From Eumeta japonica (Eukaryota; Arthropoda; Insecta; Lepidoptera; Psychidae), in the NCBI GenBank assembly GCA_005406025.1, contig BGZK01001268.1, positions 115,475-179,474 on the forward strand: DNA of 64,000 bases, read 5' to 3'. Each line of letters opens with the position of its first letter. The first letter of the stretch is position 1. A program made the translations under genes and the position numbers. Shown piece by piece: positions 44,566 to 56,650 of the stretch. A model generated the notes under the pieces. It worked only from the letters and a program-made list of their open reading frames with translations, ran no database searches and was not told where the DNA came from.

Positions 44566-46540
44566 ACTTACCAAAGTAAAGGACAATAATTTAAGTGACC
44601 CCACTGACGGTCACTTACCAAAGTAAATGACAAAAATGTGTATAACTGACCCTACTGTCAGTCACTTACCAAAGTAAATGACAATAATGTGAATAAGTGA
44701 TCCTACTAACGATCACTTACCAAAATAAATGACAATAATGTGAGTAAGTCAGCTTAATGACGGTCACTTACCAAAGTAAAGACAATAATGTGAGTAAGTG
44801 ACTACTGACGGTCCTTACCAAAATATGACAACAATGTGAGCAAGTGACCCTACTGACGTACACTTACCAAAGTAAATGACAATAATGTGAGTAAGTGACC
44901 CTACTGACGGTCACTTACCAAAGTAAATGACAAAATGTGTATAACTGACCCTACTGTCAGTCCTTACCAAAGTAAATGACAATAATGTGAATAAGTGATC
45001 CTACTAACGATCACTTACCAAAATAAATGACAATAATGTGAGTAAGTCAGCTTAATGACGGTCACTTACCAAAGTAAAAGACAATAATGTGAGTAAGTGA
45101 CCCTACTGACGGTCACTTACCAAAATATATGACAACAATGTGAGCAAGTGACCCTACTGACGTACACTTACCAAAGTAAATGACAATAATGTGAGTAAGT
45201 GACCCTACTGACGGTCACTTACCAAAATATATGACAATAATGTGAGTAAGTCAGCTTAATGACGGTCACTTACCAAAGTAAAAGACAATAATGTGAGTAA
45301 GTGACCCTACTGACGGTCACTTACCAAAATAAATGACAATAATGTGAGTAAGTCAGCTTAATGACGGTCACTTACCAAAGTAAAAGACAATAATGTGAGT
45401 AAGTGACCCTACTGACGGTCACTTACCAAAATATATGACAACAATGTGAGCAAGTGACCCTACTGACGTACACTTACCAAAGTAAATGACAATAATGTGA
45501 GTAAGTGACCCTACTGACGGTCACTTACCAAAGTAAATGACAAAAATGTGTATAACTGACCCTACTGTCAGTCACTTACCAAAGTAAATGACAATAATGT
45601 GAATAAGTGATCCTACTAACGATCACTTACCAAAATAAATGACAATAATGTGAGTAAGTCAGCTTAATGACGGTCACTTACCAAAGTAAAAGACAATAAT
45701 GTGAGTAAGTGACCCTACTGACGGTCACTTACCAAAATATATGACAACAATGTGAGCAAGTGACCCTACTGACGTACACTTACCAAAGTAAATGACAATA
45801 ATGTGAGTAAGTGACCCTACTGACGGTCACTTACCAAAATATATGACAATAATGTGAGTAAGTCAGCAATGACGGTCACTTACCAAAGTAAAGACAATAA
45901 TGTGAGTAAGTGACCTACTGACGGTCACTTACCAAAATAAATGACAATAATGTGAGTAAGTCAGCTTAATGACGGTCACTTACCAAAGTAAAGACAATAA
46001 TGTGAGTAAGTGACCCTACTGACGGTCACTTACCAAAATATATGACAACAATGTGAGCAAGTGACCCTACTGACGTACACTTACCAAAGTAAATGACAAT
46101 AATGTGAGTAAGTGACCCTACTGACGGTCACTTACCAAAGTAAATGACAATAATGTGAATAAGTGATCCTACTAACGATCACTTACCAAAATAAATGACA
46201 ATAATGTGAGTAAGTCAGCTTAATGACGGTCACTTACCAAAGTAAAAGACAATAATGTGAGTAAGTGACCCTACTGACGGTCACTTACCAAAATATATGA
46301 CAACAATGTGAGCAAGTGACCCTACTGACGTACACTTACCAAAGTAAATGACAATAATGTGAGTAAGTGACCCTACTGACGGTCACTTACCAAAATATAT
46401 GACAATAATGTGAGTAAGTGACCTTACTGACGTACACTTACCAAAGTAAATAACAATAATGTGAGTAAGTGACTCTACTGACGTAAACTTACCAAAGTAA
46501 ATGACAATAATGTGAGTAAGTGACCCTACTGCCAGTCACT
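44566..46540. repeat. 51-bp satellite, about 39 monomers, higher-order array
   Basis: Monomers of about 51 bp begin cacttaccaaagtaaatgac and contain aataatgtgagtaagtgacc. Six variants (A-F) follow one another as ABCDEF. From about 44.91 kb two 12-mer blocks ABCDEF-C'DCDEF run in succession (about 44.91-45.52 and 45.52-46.13 kb), then BCDEF and three irregular end monomers. Matching monomers in different blocks agree except for one- to three-base deletions, so blocks duplicated recently. gtaagtgacc and ggtcacttac form a 10-bp inverted repeat across each junction. No coding frame. Confidence 0.95.
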
Positions 46541-46545
46541 CACAT

Positions 46546-47138
46546 CACCCCACCTCATATCCAAAAGAAAAGCTCAAAACAATAAATTTCATTCCAATAC
46601 ATTCTTTATACGGTCTAGACCGACGAAAGCTATTGCTATTTCCTTGTCACAAAATAAAAATTTAATTTGATAATAGCCACCGTTCCACTGCATTTCGCCG
46701 GAAATGATCTATATAATTGATGGTTTCCAAGAGTATTTTTTTACGAGCAGTAAACTTCATATCAAAATGTGTCAAATTTTAATTAATAGTAAGTAGAAAT
46801 AATAACACGAAACATTTAAGCGTAAGAGCTCGATTCGTACCATTCCTTATTTCTGATTGTAATTATAATATTATAAAAAAATATATTATTGAAAAAAAAT
46901 GTAGAACAATATGATTGTTATATACAATGTAATAAAATACAAAATTTTTCAAAATTTGTATTTGTCTCAAACGTTAAGCCTTCAATATGTTCATATATAA
47001 TTTGTTTCTGCAAATTAGTGCTATAAAACTTACAAGCCGCCCAAACCAACAAGCTTGTTATATACCACATAAGACGCAATCTCCACTAGCAGTTAGTATA
47101 TCTTCAAAAACTCTGTAATTTTAATTGACAGAAAAAAG
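46546..47138. other. Unassigned AT-rich DNA
   Basis: Right flank of the satellite; nothing recognised. Confidence 0.45.
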
Positions 47139-47917
47139 GAAAAACCGGCCAAGAGCATATCGTGCTCAGTGTAGGATTCCGTAGCAGTTATTATAAAGAA
47201 ATGCACTACAGATGAAAATAACTGCATTGTCACACTTTTTTTCATGTTTCTCAGACAAAGTAGGTACATATTATATTACTATATAATATTACAATTAGTC
47301 GCCTATAATAGAGAAACAAGTAGGTATGTCGATAATTACTTTTAAACTAGTGTGAACTAAAGCACACCAGCAAAAGATCGTAAGTTCATGGCACTTATGT
47401 AATTTTATTGAGAAGCGCAGTTTTTCAGCAATAACTCAAAAACGGTATATCTGATCATTCATTTTATTTTCTCTGAAAGTATTTATTAAGTTTTATCTTT
47501 GTACTTTTTTATGTTCTTAGAACCTACTGTTTAAAAAATAAAGAGGAGAGGACAAAATTTATGCTATTTTCGATTACTTCCGAAAATATTCGCTTAATTA
47601 AAAAAAAGTGCTTAAAAACCTTAAAGCGTTTAAAAAAAACTGTTGAAATATGTGTCATTCGTTGATGTTTGCTGAAAAAAAATATTTCAGCTCCTGTTAC
47701 ATATATGGAGTGCCCCCTCTAAAAATAATTATTTTTGTCATTTAACTATCAAACTAAATAGCGGGTTATACGAGACATCTACAGTCAAAATTTCATCAAT
47801 ATACATCTTGTAGTTTTTGAGTAAAATGCCTGTGACATACGGACATAAGGGCGGACGGACGGACTTGACCAAACTATAAGGGTTTTGTTCTTACCATTTT
47901 GGCTACGGAACCGTAAA
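47139..47917 (+). mobile_element. Repeat X, copy 3
   Basis: Starts aaaaaccggccaagagcata and ends ccattttggctacggaaccg. It keeps the same internal order as X1: catgtttctcagaca, gtaggtatgtcgataattac, ggagtgccccctctaaa, gacatacggacataagggcg. Lacks the (AT)n run of X1. No coding frame. Confidence 0.75.
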
Positions 47918-49480
47918 AACAGGCCAAGTTTCAATAACGAGATTTCATTACCTAGCGCCATCTCTGCGTTATGCCGGTCTTAGACGAGGACGTCACTACA
48001 CGAAATTAAACTCGGCCGATGTTTTTCTGTTACATTGCCTCTGCTCGGTGTCGAATTGCAATAATACTGGCAGGTTGAAAGCGTAGCTGTCTTTTAAAAA
48101 AAAAACACGGGGATTATACTAGTCTTAATCACTAATTAGTAACCGTTTTTTTTTTATTTACTAATAGAACATTTGCACACAAACCTTTTTGTTTAACACC
48201 AAAGTGCTTGGACGTTAAGTCACGCTTGCCCAATGCATTTTTTTTGTCAATGCATTTTTATAATCATTTATGATTTATACATCAATTTGGTCTAGAAGTT
48301 ATGATTCGCAGTATATTTAATATTCGTGTGAAACTCAATATTGACAATTAACAGTAGCTAATATAGTTACAATTATTAATTAAGATTTACAATAGTATAC
48401 GTAGACGCATGCGTGACTACGTAGCGTAGGTTAGAATGATCAACGTTATCCATCTGTCATCGACATCGTTTCATATTTCATATTTTGGATGTATGTGCCG
48501 ATCGATATGTAATAAAAAATCAAAATGATGAATGTATTCATCTTCTTAATAAGACTTAAAGATAATTCTGCAATTTTTTGACTTATTTCAAAGGGTCGTA
48601 AAGTTAGTCGAAGGTATATGTGAGATAAACTTAAATGTATTATAAATACGATATGAAAACAGAGTCTGGAAATAATCATTGTAAAGTATTAATGTCAGGT
48701 TACGTGAACGTCAGTCGAAATATTAATAACAGGTTGCCGTCAGGAAAATAAAAGTTGGTAAATGTAAACATTATACGTACATATAAATGACCTATAACAA
48801 AATAACATAATGGATAATCAAATTGTGTATGTAATAAACAAGAGAAATGTGACTGAACAGTAATAAAAACGTTTAATAGAAACGTAATCAATAAATAGAG
48901 TAAACAAGAAAGAAAACTTGTAAGATTGCAAGTGTGTGTACACGATTATCAAATGTAAGAAATAACAAAAAAATATAAAGAAAATTAATAAACAGGTAGA
49001 AAACGCAAATAAGAGATATCGCCGAACTGTGTGTTACAAAGTGAATACAAAAAATTGTAAAGAATAACGACAGTTAAAATGTAAAAAAAATATTTACGTT
49101 AATTGTACGAATTTGTATACACACGTAAAGTATTGAAGAGTGTCTCAAGAATCGACTCCTTAGTGGATATTCCTATATAAGAAAGTAGATTTCAAATGTG
49201 AATTTTGGTACGATTTTCGACATCGGTCCGATTTTTATCGATAAAATACAGGATTTACGTACTTATCGATTTTAGGGCGTGAGAACTCGCGACAGCCGCA
49301 CGCGCAGTCCGCCTGCCTTTTAATATCCGTATTCGAAAACTAATGAAAATAAAGAAAACCTGATTTCATATTCCTGATACGATTGATGCGTAACATAAAA
49401 CCTAAAATAATAGAGGGTGCGTGTATATACATAAATCGAGAATCGAAAAGTCATATTATATATTAAAATATTTTATGCAA
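47918..49480. other. Unassigned AT-rich DNA
   Basis: A small balanced-composition patch at 47940-48050; otherwise nothing recognised. Frames at 48446-48679 and 48700-48891 (-) are hydrophobic by AT bias. Confidence 0.45.
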
Positions 49481-49484
49481 ATAC

Positions 49485-49990
49485 GACACGCCGTCCGGCG
49501 AAAATATTTGTATAGAAATGGCGGCTGCGCGGGCGTCTACGTTATGTATGAATATATTTGAATTTCTAAAATTACATTCGGAACGATGTTTACCTTTTTG
49601 GCCCTGAAGTTTTTACAGCGCTGTAAAAACTTTATGGAGATGTGATATTTTTTTTTTATAATGCCCCTCCGGCAGGATGTAGACAATAAAAATGTACGGA
49701 ACGCATGGATTTCCTCGGGGTATTAATTATAAATTATTTATAATATTTAGAATTGATAGCCCGCCACATCAAAGCGAATCCGTCGTCGTCGTAAACGCTT
49801 TTTATTTGAAAGGTGTATTATAGAATGAATTATGCGTCGGAGTTCTGTCGAAATGTTTGACCGTTTGGTGAATAATCTCCTAGTGTTATTTCGGTTGTAA
49901 AATAGTTAAATCACTAATTTAATTATGATATCACGTAAACGACGTTCGGTGAGCTTCGTAGGTGATGTGATGTGACCTTTGAAATTTACT
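49485..49990. promoter_or_regulatory. Possible conserved non-coding element with 26-bp perfect palindrome
   Basis: A long balanced-composition region without open frames carries a 26-bp perfect palindrome at 49607-49632 (half site aagtttttacagc), tatgcaaat (an octamer-like POU word) near 49475, many attaat/attta cores (49722-49745) and aatggcggctgcg. The density of non-repetitive homeodomain-type words suits an enhancer; this is inference from composition and motifs only. Confidence 0.35.
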
Positions 49991-49999
49991 TAAAAATTG

Positions 50000-50511
50000 C
50001 TTTTGACGTGACAACGTCTTATAAATTGGTTTGCCGGGTGACACTTCAAGAAACTGCGTTACGCTCCGCTCGCGTTATGCGCTCACAATGAGAGCGAGTG
50101 AGAGGCACGCGTCCCTTCCACTCGGGCATGGTTAGCCCGCCTAAGAGCGAGAGAGACAGACATAAAAAGTGAAAGGCACGCGTCCCTTCCACTCGAGCAC
50201 AGTTAGCCCGCCTAAGAGCGAAATGTATTGCAAGTTATTGTATGTATATTTGTATATAAATACGTATGTATGTGTAAAGGTAAAAATAAAATTTTGTTAA
50301 TATGAAATTAAGTGCGAGATTCTTTGTATAAATTAATGTTTTAAATATAATTCTTTGTATAAATAAATGTTTTAAATTGTTACTATTATTTCATCCTTCT
50401 TCCTACTATACGAATGAATATTCACATTAAAATGATTTTACCACTCAAAGTCGTTGTCACGTAAAACTTTCGCCCGTATACCGACTTTACAGGCAACCAA
50501 TTTTTTTTTTT
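50000..50511 (-). mobile_element. Element Z, copy 3 (inverted)
   Basis: Reverse complement of copy 2 with one or two differences over the left 255 bp. It has the same right module (two tagg cgggctaac units), but its middle (acttgcaatacattt) matches copy 1, not copy 2. It carries a T-run at the outer end (50501-50511). The mosaic places it between copies 1 and 2. The frame at 50422-50622 (-) is part of the repeat plus flank. Confidence 0.85.
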
Positions 50512-51279
50512 ATTTGCTTGTATGTTAATAAAAGTAGGCTTATTTGTTAATAAAACCGTATTTTCTTTATCAATTTTCCTCAACATAGCCAAATATTGAT
50601 AAACCGAAAAACAAATCGGCAAACTGTGAAATAACTTACATTAATATTGATAATTTCATAAGTAAATATTGAAAAATGCTAGTCTGTTACTTTAGTTTAC
50701 CGTAATAAAACGTATGAAATGAGGGTTAACAACTAAAGAAGAAAGAAATTAATGACTAATCAAGCGAGAAGATAGTGAAAATCGGCTTATCATTGACCAC
50801 GTTTATTTGTAATTATAAGAAGTTCATGATAACAACATTAAATTCATCGAACTGTTTACCGAACGTGGCGATTAAAGCACACTTTAGTAGAAGGCATCAT
50901 AAAACGGTTCTAAATAAAACTATAAACTGTTAGAAACTTTATGGATTAGTAGCAAGCAACGCAGTTACAAGACGGGATACAAAAACATTTATGAAATTTT
51001 GTAAGTTCCCAATTATGAACCATTTCGATAAACCGAGGGTCGAGAAAGATGATCATCAATTTCGTTTAGAAATACATCGCTCGGAGTAATAATTAAACAA
51101 TCTTTTTCTTCACACTTCGTCAGAGTCACGGTGTTCGGCCACAGCATTCATCAGATAAAACATAACCGTAAAGTATTCCAGAACTAGAAAAAGAAGGATG
51201 CTAGAATTAAAAATATCTCCAAAAAGCGTAATTTCAAAGGCCCCTTTCGCTACGAAGAGCACAGAATTTCGTCAGGAAA
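50512..51279. other. Unassigned AT-rich DNA
   Basis: Nothing recognised. Confidence 0.45.
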
Positions 51280-51490
51280 TTGAGCGGATATTATGTAAAT
51301 TTTGAAAGCCCGCTGCGGACTCATCGACGCGAAGCACGCGGTGTACCTGCGGGATGTTGTGACAGTTTGATATTCGAAGTTACCGCCAAATAAAGGCCGT
51401 CAAGTGCGAACGGGGTCCGCGCAGCCGGGTTCCGTCCTCACGGATATAACTTAATTTACGTCGGCAACGATACAAGAACCTAACGATCTA
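51280..51490. other. Balanced-composition island, possible conserved element
   Basis: Contains gcccgctgcggactcatcga, cgaagcacgcggtgtacctg and gtgcgaacggggtccgcgca, with stops in all frames. Candidate for cross-species alignment. Confidence 0.2.
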
Positions 51491-52234
51491 CATGAAAATA
51501 AACATTCCACAAATAATAAATTGTTATTATAATCTGTCCACCTTATCACGTACGAAGTTTCATACTCTTAACTCTTTTGTATGATTCCAAATCTTCGTGA
51601 TGAAATGGGACATTTGAAATCGCTTTGTAAAAATATTTGCAATTAATAAGTTCTAATAACTAATTCCTTTTGTTTATATGCACTGAGTAGATGATCACAG
51701 GCGCCAATGGACACGCGCAATTCCTAGAGTTATTAATGCGTTGTTGGCTTTTAAAATCGAGTATAAATGCAGGCATTTAGCTAAATCATACAAAGAGTTT
51801 GTAAGATTTGAACTTACTACTTATTCAACTAACTTGAATTATGAGTTGAACATACATAAAAAAAACAACTTACAGACAAACATGGAACCTCCTCCTTTTT
51901 TTGAAGTCCTATTCTTGAGTGCTATAATTACGAGATCTCCGAAACCATAAGGCGTACTAAAATGAAATTTGGTCAGATGATAATTTTATATAATATAGGG
52001 AACCAAAAAAGTTAATTTTTGGAAATTTATTTTTTATTGGAGTAAAAGAGTGTGGATTTTTGCGTGAAACTTTTTTATACAGCGAAGTATGTCTATGAAA
52101 TTTGCGATAAATATTACTTTAATAAACGATAAATATTAAAAATTGTCTTCATCTGCATATTTGTGTTATTTCTAAAAATTCTTTCACGCATAGAAATCTA
52201 TGTTATCTCGGGCGTAGTATAATTTCAATTTTAT
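51491..52234. other. Unassigned AT-rich DNA
   Basis: Nothing recognised; the 69-codon frame at 51741-51950 has no domain. Confidence 0.45.
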
Positions 52235-52530
52235 TTTGATGCTGGCTTTTGTTCCGGCTTCGCCCAAATCCAAACTGTGACCGATAACGCAATTGAAATT
52301 GCAAAGCGGGACAGGGAGCAGAATCATACGTCTGACCGGGAAAGAACAAAGTCGAGAACGGGACAAGGTTGAAATTTAATATGGAACTAAAATAAAAATC
52401 AAGACCGTGACCAAGAATCAGAATAAGGAGCAGCACCGAGATCAGAATATTTGATATCAGGACCGGGTTCGGAAACTGGAGCAGAATCGTAATCTACTTA
52501 GATCGAGACGGAGCCGCGGGCGAAAGCTAG
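52235..52530 (-). repeat. Degenerate 'gattccgatccc' repeat with head, reverse orientation
   Basis: On the minus strand: actagctttcgcccgcggct then ccgtctcgatc, followed by irregular gattctg/ggtcc/gatctcgg units to a second ttcggcttcgcc-like end. It is the most complete member of the family seen at 4.0, 56.5, 61.4 and 63.0 kb, because the head and the irregular array are joined. Confidence 0.5.
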
Positions 52531-52559
52531 TATAAGTATATAGTTAAATTATTTTACGC

Positions 52560-52965
52560 CGGTCGCTACATAGGTTCCCTTCTGATGGATGAATTCACTG
52601 TCCAATAGCGGGTAGACTCAGTGCTCTGGGTATCTGCGAACCCGGGTGGAGTTAAGAGGGAGTCTAGGTAGATGTTGCAATTTTTTACTGCGGCATATCG
52701 GTGCCGGTCCAAGCGCGGACAGATTACGCTCTGATTTTGCCTCGTGACCCTGGGCCGTTGGCCGATGTCGCTATGTAAGGGTTGTCTTCGGTGGGAAACC
52801 GTCACCAATACGAGTTCTGTGCCCGGAATCGAACGTAGGTAGGTATCGCTTATTGACTAACTTAGGGGGCCCGTTATCCGTTTCGAAACTCGAGATGGTA
52901 CTTGCTGCTTCCGTAGACGCATGAGGTGATCCCCGATTGTGCTTGTCAGGCTGCAATTTTAAATT
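52560..52965. other. GC-richer unidentified segment, probably repeat-derived
   Basis: Minus-strand frames (80 codons from 52808; 61 from 52956) are adjacent but out of phase. cgttcgattccgggcacaga on the minus strand resembles a tRNA T-arm/B-box, so a SINE or tRNA-primed element is possible. No domain recognised in either frame. Confidence 0.3.
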
Positions 52966-53754
52966 CTATAAAACTCTATAGGCGGTGTTTCTTCATTACT
53001 CATGCTAAATATATTTCGAATCCTGAATATATCCATAATAAATTATTCTCCACGTATGAATATTAGTGCTGACTTTGTCGGACGATCCTCACAATTTATC
53101 GAAAGTCGGAGAGTTAAGTATAATCTCTCGTAGAAATCGAGTAAATCAGATCTGATACCTCACAAGCGAAACATACTTCTCAAAAAATGTACAAAATATT
53201 ATTTTTAATCAACTACACAAAAAAGTATTTAAATATAACTCAATTCTTGGAAATTGTTTTTGATTGGAACTTTTGCGGGAATACTCAACAAGTTTCCATT
53301 GTTTAACAGTTCGTGCGTCACAAAAAGAAATAAAACATTAAGGAGCTTTTAAAATGTCAATTGCGTAGTTCGTGAGCTCCATCAAACTCGGACCGGTGTT
53401 GCCGTTTCTATTGTATACAAAAACGAAATGTTTTGACGTTGACCATTTTCTAAGAACTCTCTATAATTGTATACAAACAGAACGGACGGTTTACTTTGCG
53501 AGCTAAATAATGTAGCTGGTGCATTTGATGTCTTTATGTTATTCCGTACTCCACTGATACTCCGGTCTGTGTAAATCAATAGTGAGTAGAATTTTTTAAA
53601 TATTATATAAGTAATTGATATTTTTATGAGCTCGTTTAGAACTTTTTTTAAAAATTTGATGAGTTTCTCTAGACAGTACAGGGTAGTGTATGCCGTTTTG
53701 TATCGCTAATAGTTCAATTTTCAGTCGTATAGCACTACGTTTGTGCCTAATTTT
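52966..53754. other. Unassigned DNA
   Basis: A faint resemblance to a retroelement RNase H frame at 53390-53560 could not be supported; nothing else seen. Confidence 0.35.
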
Positions 53755-53965
53755 ATTCTTACGTACGAGAGAATTCGATAATAAGGGTCGCGACACACAG
53801 TATTCGGTGCGGACCTGTCAACAATAAATGAACTCGTTCGGCACCCGTGTAACAGACGGACGTGCGCCATCGATCGAACGACATCGTTAAGCTGTTTGGA
53901 GGGGCTGCGCTTACGCCGCGACACGATAAACAGTCGACACGGTTAATGGCGCGCATGGCCGATTC
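53755..53965. other. GC-richer island
   Basis: ggtcgcgacacacagtattc, catcgatcgaacgacatcg and atggcgcgcatggccgattc. Overlapping minus-strand frames have no domain. Could be a promoter-proximal or other conserved stretch; unsupported beyond composition. Confidence 0.2.
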
Positions 53966-54224
53966 GGTTTAACTCGTGTTTGTTTAGACTCTAGTGATTG
54001 CTTCCGGCTCCGCTGCCATGGCATACATTTTCGTGATAAAGAACTGTACACTCAAACTCATTGTAGTCTACGAAAAAAAATGCGAAATATTACCTGGTCC
54101 GTTCTATTCATCTGCCGTTACCTTAATGTAGACTGTACACTGTATATCAGTAAATCAATAGCGAAGCAAAAGGTATGTTTGTCTCCAAAATACAAACCCT
54201 TACAAATGTGAACTTAAAAAAAAA

Positions 54225-54506
54225 TTGAAAAAAATCATTTTTTCTAATACTAACAGTTATATTATTAACTGTCAACCAGTCGCCTATCTATCAAATTATG
54301 CAATATGGAGAGTACCAAACAAAACAAACGTGATGGTGAATAAATATCCAAAATATTCTTTATTAGGCTTGTCTCTAAAGTACGCTCAAAACTCTACAGA
54401 GGATACAGCCTATCCCGATTTTTGGTGTACCAAGAATCGAAGGCGTCGTCAGCTTCTAAACCAGATGGGACAGAAGTTAGAAAAATTATTAAAATTTCAG
54501 ATTTGA
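54225..54506 (+). CDS. Unidentified 93-codon open frame
   Basis: Begins MKKIIFSNTNSYII and ends with a basic stretch, FWCTKNRRRRQLLNQMGQKL. A poly-A-rich tract precedes the ATG. The end is less AT-biased than the start and looks more protein-like. No family recognised and no splice signals chosen. Most likely a transposon remnant or chance. Confidence 0.15.
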   Translation: MKKIIFSNTNSYIINCQPVAYLSNYAIWRVPNKTNVMVNKYPKYSLLGLSLKYAQNSTEDTAYPDFWCTKNRRRRQLLNQMGQKLEKLLKFQI

Positions 54507-56030
54507 GAGGGTCAAAGTAATATCGACATAAACCCTTTATTGCGTAAACATGTTAAAATGAAATACAAAAAATTATTAAAGGCAAATGTGACTCACGCGC
54601 CGACGTTTCTGTACAGGCGGTTTGTTCTATGTTACAATCGGGTTACAAACTATTCCCATTGGAAACTAAGTAAATTGCCAAACACTTATCGAGGATAATG
54701 CATTCTGCAATTAGCTTGTGCCGTCGACATTGAACTGTCAATGAGACAGTTTTACGTTCTCGGGTCACCGATTAGAGATCGAATACGTCTAATATATTTT
54801 CTTTTTATTTTGCTTCACTTATCATTTCTGCTTGTGGTGTTAAAATTATTGCAACTCACATGCGGACACAGTTCCAAGTAATAATCTAGTAACTTAGTAA
54901 ATACAGTCATCTCTATAAGAAGTTAGACAATTTAAAAAATATCATTTATGTCATATAAGTACAAATTAATGTACATATTTTTAAGCTATTGCATAGCTTC
55001 TATCGCGTGCCTTGAGCGTGGAGACCGAATCCAGAAATTCCGTAACGAAAATAACCTGACACCCCCCCACTCCGACCGGCACAGCGGTTATACTTTTTAC
55101 TTTTGCCATCTGTCGATGAATAGCAGAACTTTTAATGACTTTTTTGAAATATCACGCTTGTCTCTTTAGTTCAGCAACTCGCCTCTAGGTGGCATTGGTT
55201 GTATCGGCGTTACTGCGCATGCGTAATCCCCCTCTTCGCCCCGTAATTTGGTGACTCATGCCTGCTTAGACTTTCGGCGTTAGGGCACCTCCTCAAAAAA
55301 AATATTGCATAAATAAAATAAATAAATAATTATAATTGCATAAGTTGATAAAAAATACTATGCAATAGCTTTACCGCGGCAGTCCCCGAGTGCCACACGT
55401 ATTTTTAATCTAAAAACTTATCTATACATTATCTACTTCGATTTGATCGTTATGATTTTATATTAGTATGAGAGTGATTCTACTAAACGTTACGATTTAT
55501 TACTTGATCATTCTGTGACTTCGGGCAGGAAAATTTACGAAACTTCATAAAATCTCCAGATTCTGGAGCGGGAAGCGGCTGCCAGAACTATTCTCCTTTT
55601 GGCGAAAACCTATATTTATTATTGAATGCTAACATGATTTTCAATGCTTTTCTTGTAACCCCACAACACAATTTCACTTGTTCACAATTAGCGAGTTATT
55701 GTCAAAAAATAACGAAACCCGTGGAGTAGTGTATTACCTCTTACATAAAACGACCTTTTTTTTGTCACACACGTTTTGTCATTTTCTAACGACAATTAAT
55801 CATGTCTATTACATTCGCTATAGTTGCATTCCGTAAAGTCAAATTCTCAAAGGTACCGGCCCATGAATACCAAAGCCGTTTTTTATTGTCAACAACATTA
55901 AATTTGTAACATTTTTTTGTGATACTGTAATGGAATTTCGTAGGACAACAACTAATTATATCTCGTATGGTTCGTCGATTTCGGTTAATTTCGATGTCGG
56001 TATCGTTAAGCGAATATATTTATTTTTTAA
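54507..56030. other. Unassigned DNA
   Basis: GC-richer near 55000-55290, where tactgcgcatgcgtaatccc (about 55213) holds an NRF-1-like core. Otherwise AT-rich; nothing assigned. Confidence 0.4.
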
Positions 56031-56034
56031 CGCT

Positions 56035-56225
56035 AAAAACCGGTAATTTAGCTAAGGTTTTACATTTAACTGCTCGCTCGCACGGCCGTTAAGTTTTAAT
56101 ACGTTTTTAAAGTGGAGTCCGCCGACTCGGCTTTAACGTTTGTTCTTTTCGGTGCACACGATAGAAGCCGTTTCGGGATTTTATGCCGAGCGCGATGCGT
56201 TGTTAAGTTGGAATCGTTTTTTTTT
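56035..56225. promoter_or_regulatory. Possible conserved non-coding element
   Basis: Balanced composition with repeated ttaa-containing words (cgttaagttttaatacgt, ggctttaacgtttg, gttgttaagttgg) and no open frame. Candidate only. Confidence 0.2.
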
Positions 56226-56514
56226 TATTTCTACAAACGTTCATCGATTTACAACATCATCATCATCGTGATGATTAATTTTTACTAAAAAAACAGTGAT
56301 TTTTAAAATGCAGAAAGAGTCACATAACAGTTATGGGACGCAGTTAAATATACAACAAAACAGCAAATTCGGGGAATAATATAAAATCATTATTTTGACA
56401 ATGAATTGTTGCTCGGTCTTGCTATCGGCACCTCTACAAGAAAAGCCTAAAAATTCTAATCGTAACTTATAAATTAATAGTTATCGCTTGAGGTCTCAGA
56501 AGAACAGATCTTCG

Positions 56515-56650
56515 GTTACCAAACTAGGTATAGGTCCCAGATGGACATAGCGGATCTAGAACCTATACCGATCACATAGCGACTTCTGATCCCAATACCA
56601 AATCAAACTCTGATCCTATTCTCGATCGCATTACCGCCTCCGCTAATGGT
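56515..56650 (+). repeat. Degenerate pyrimidine-rich repeat, further locus
   Basis: ataggtcccagatgg, gacttctgatcccaatacca, ctctgatcctattctcgatc: the same irregular units as at 4.0 and 61.4 kb. The head is absent. Confidence 0.4.

Noticed and set aside
44566..46540. CRISPR array reading of the 51-bp repeats
   Set aside because: There are no unique spacers: the whole monomer repeats, and the surroundings are eukaryotic transposons.
53382..53579. Retroelement RNase H-like frame (TRTGVAVSIVYKNEMF on the plus strand)
   Set aside because: Resemblance is limited to a few residues with stops immediately after; too weak to annotate.
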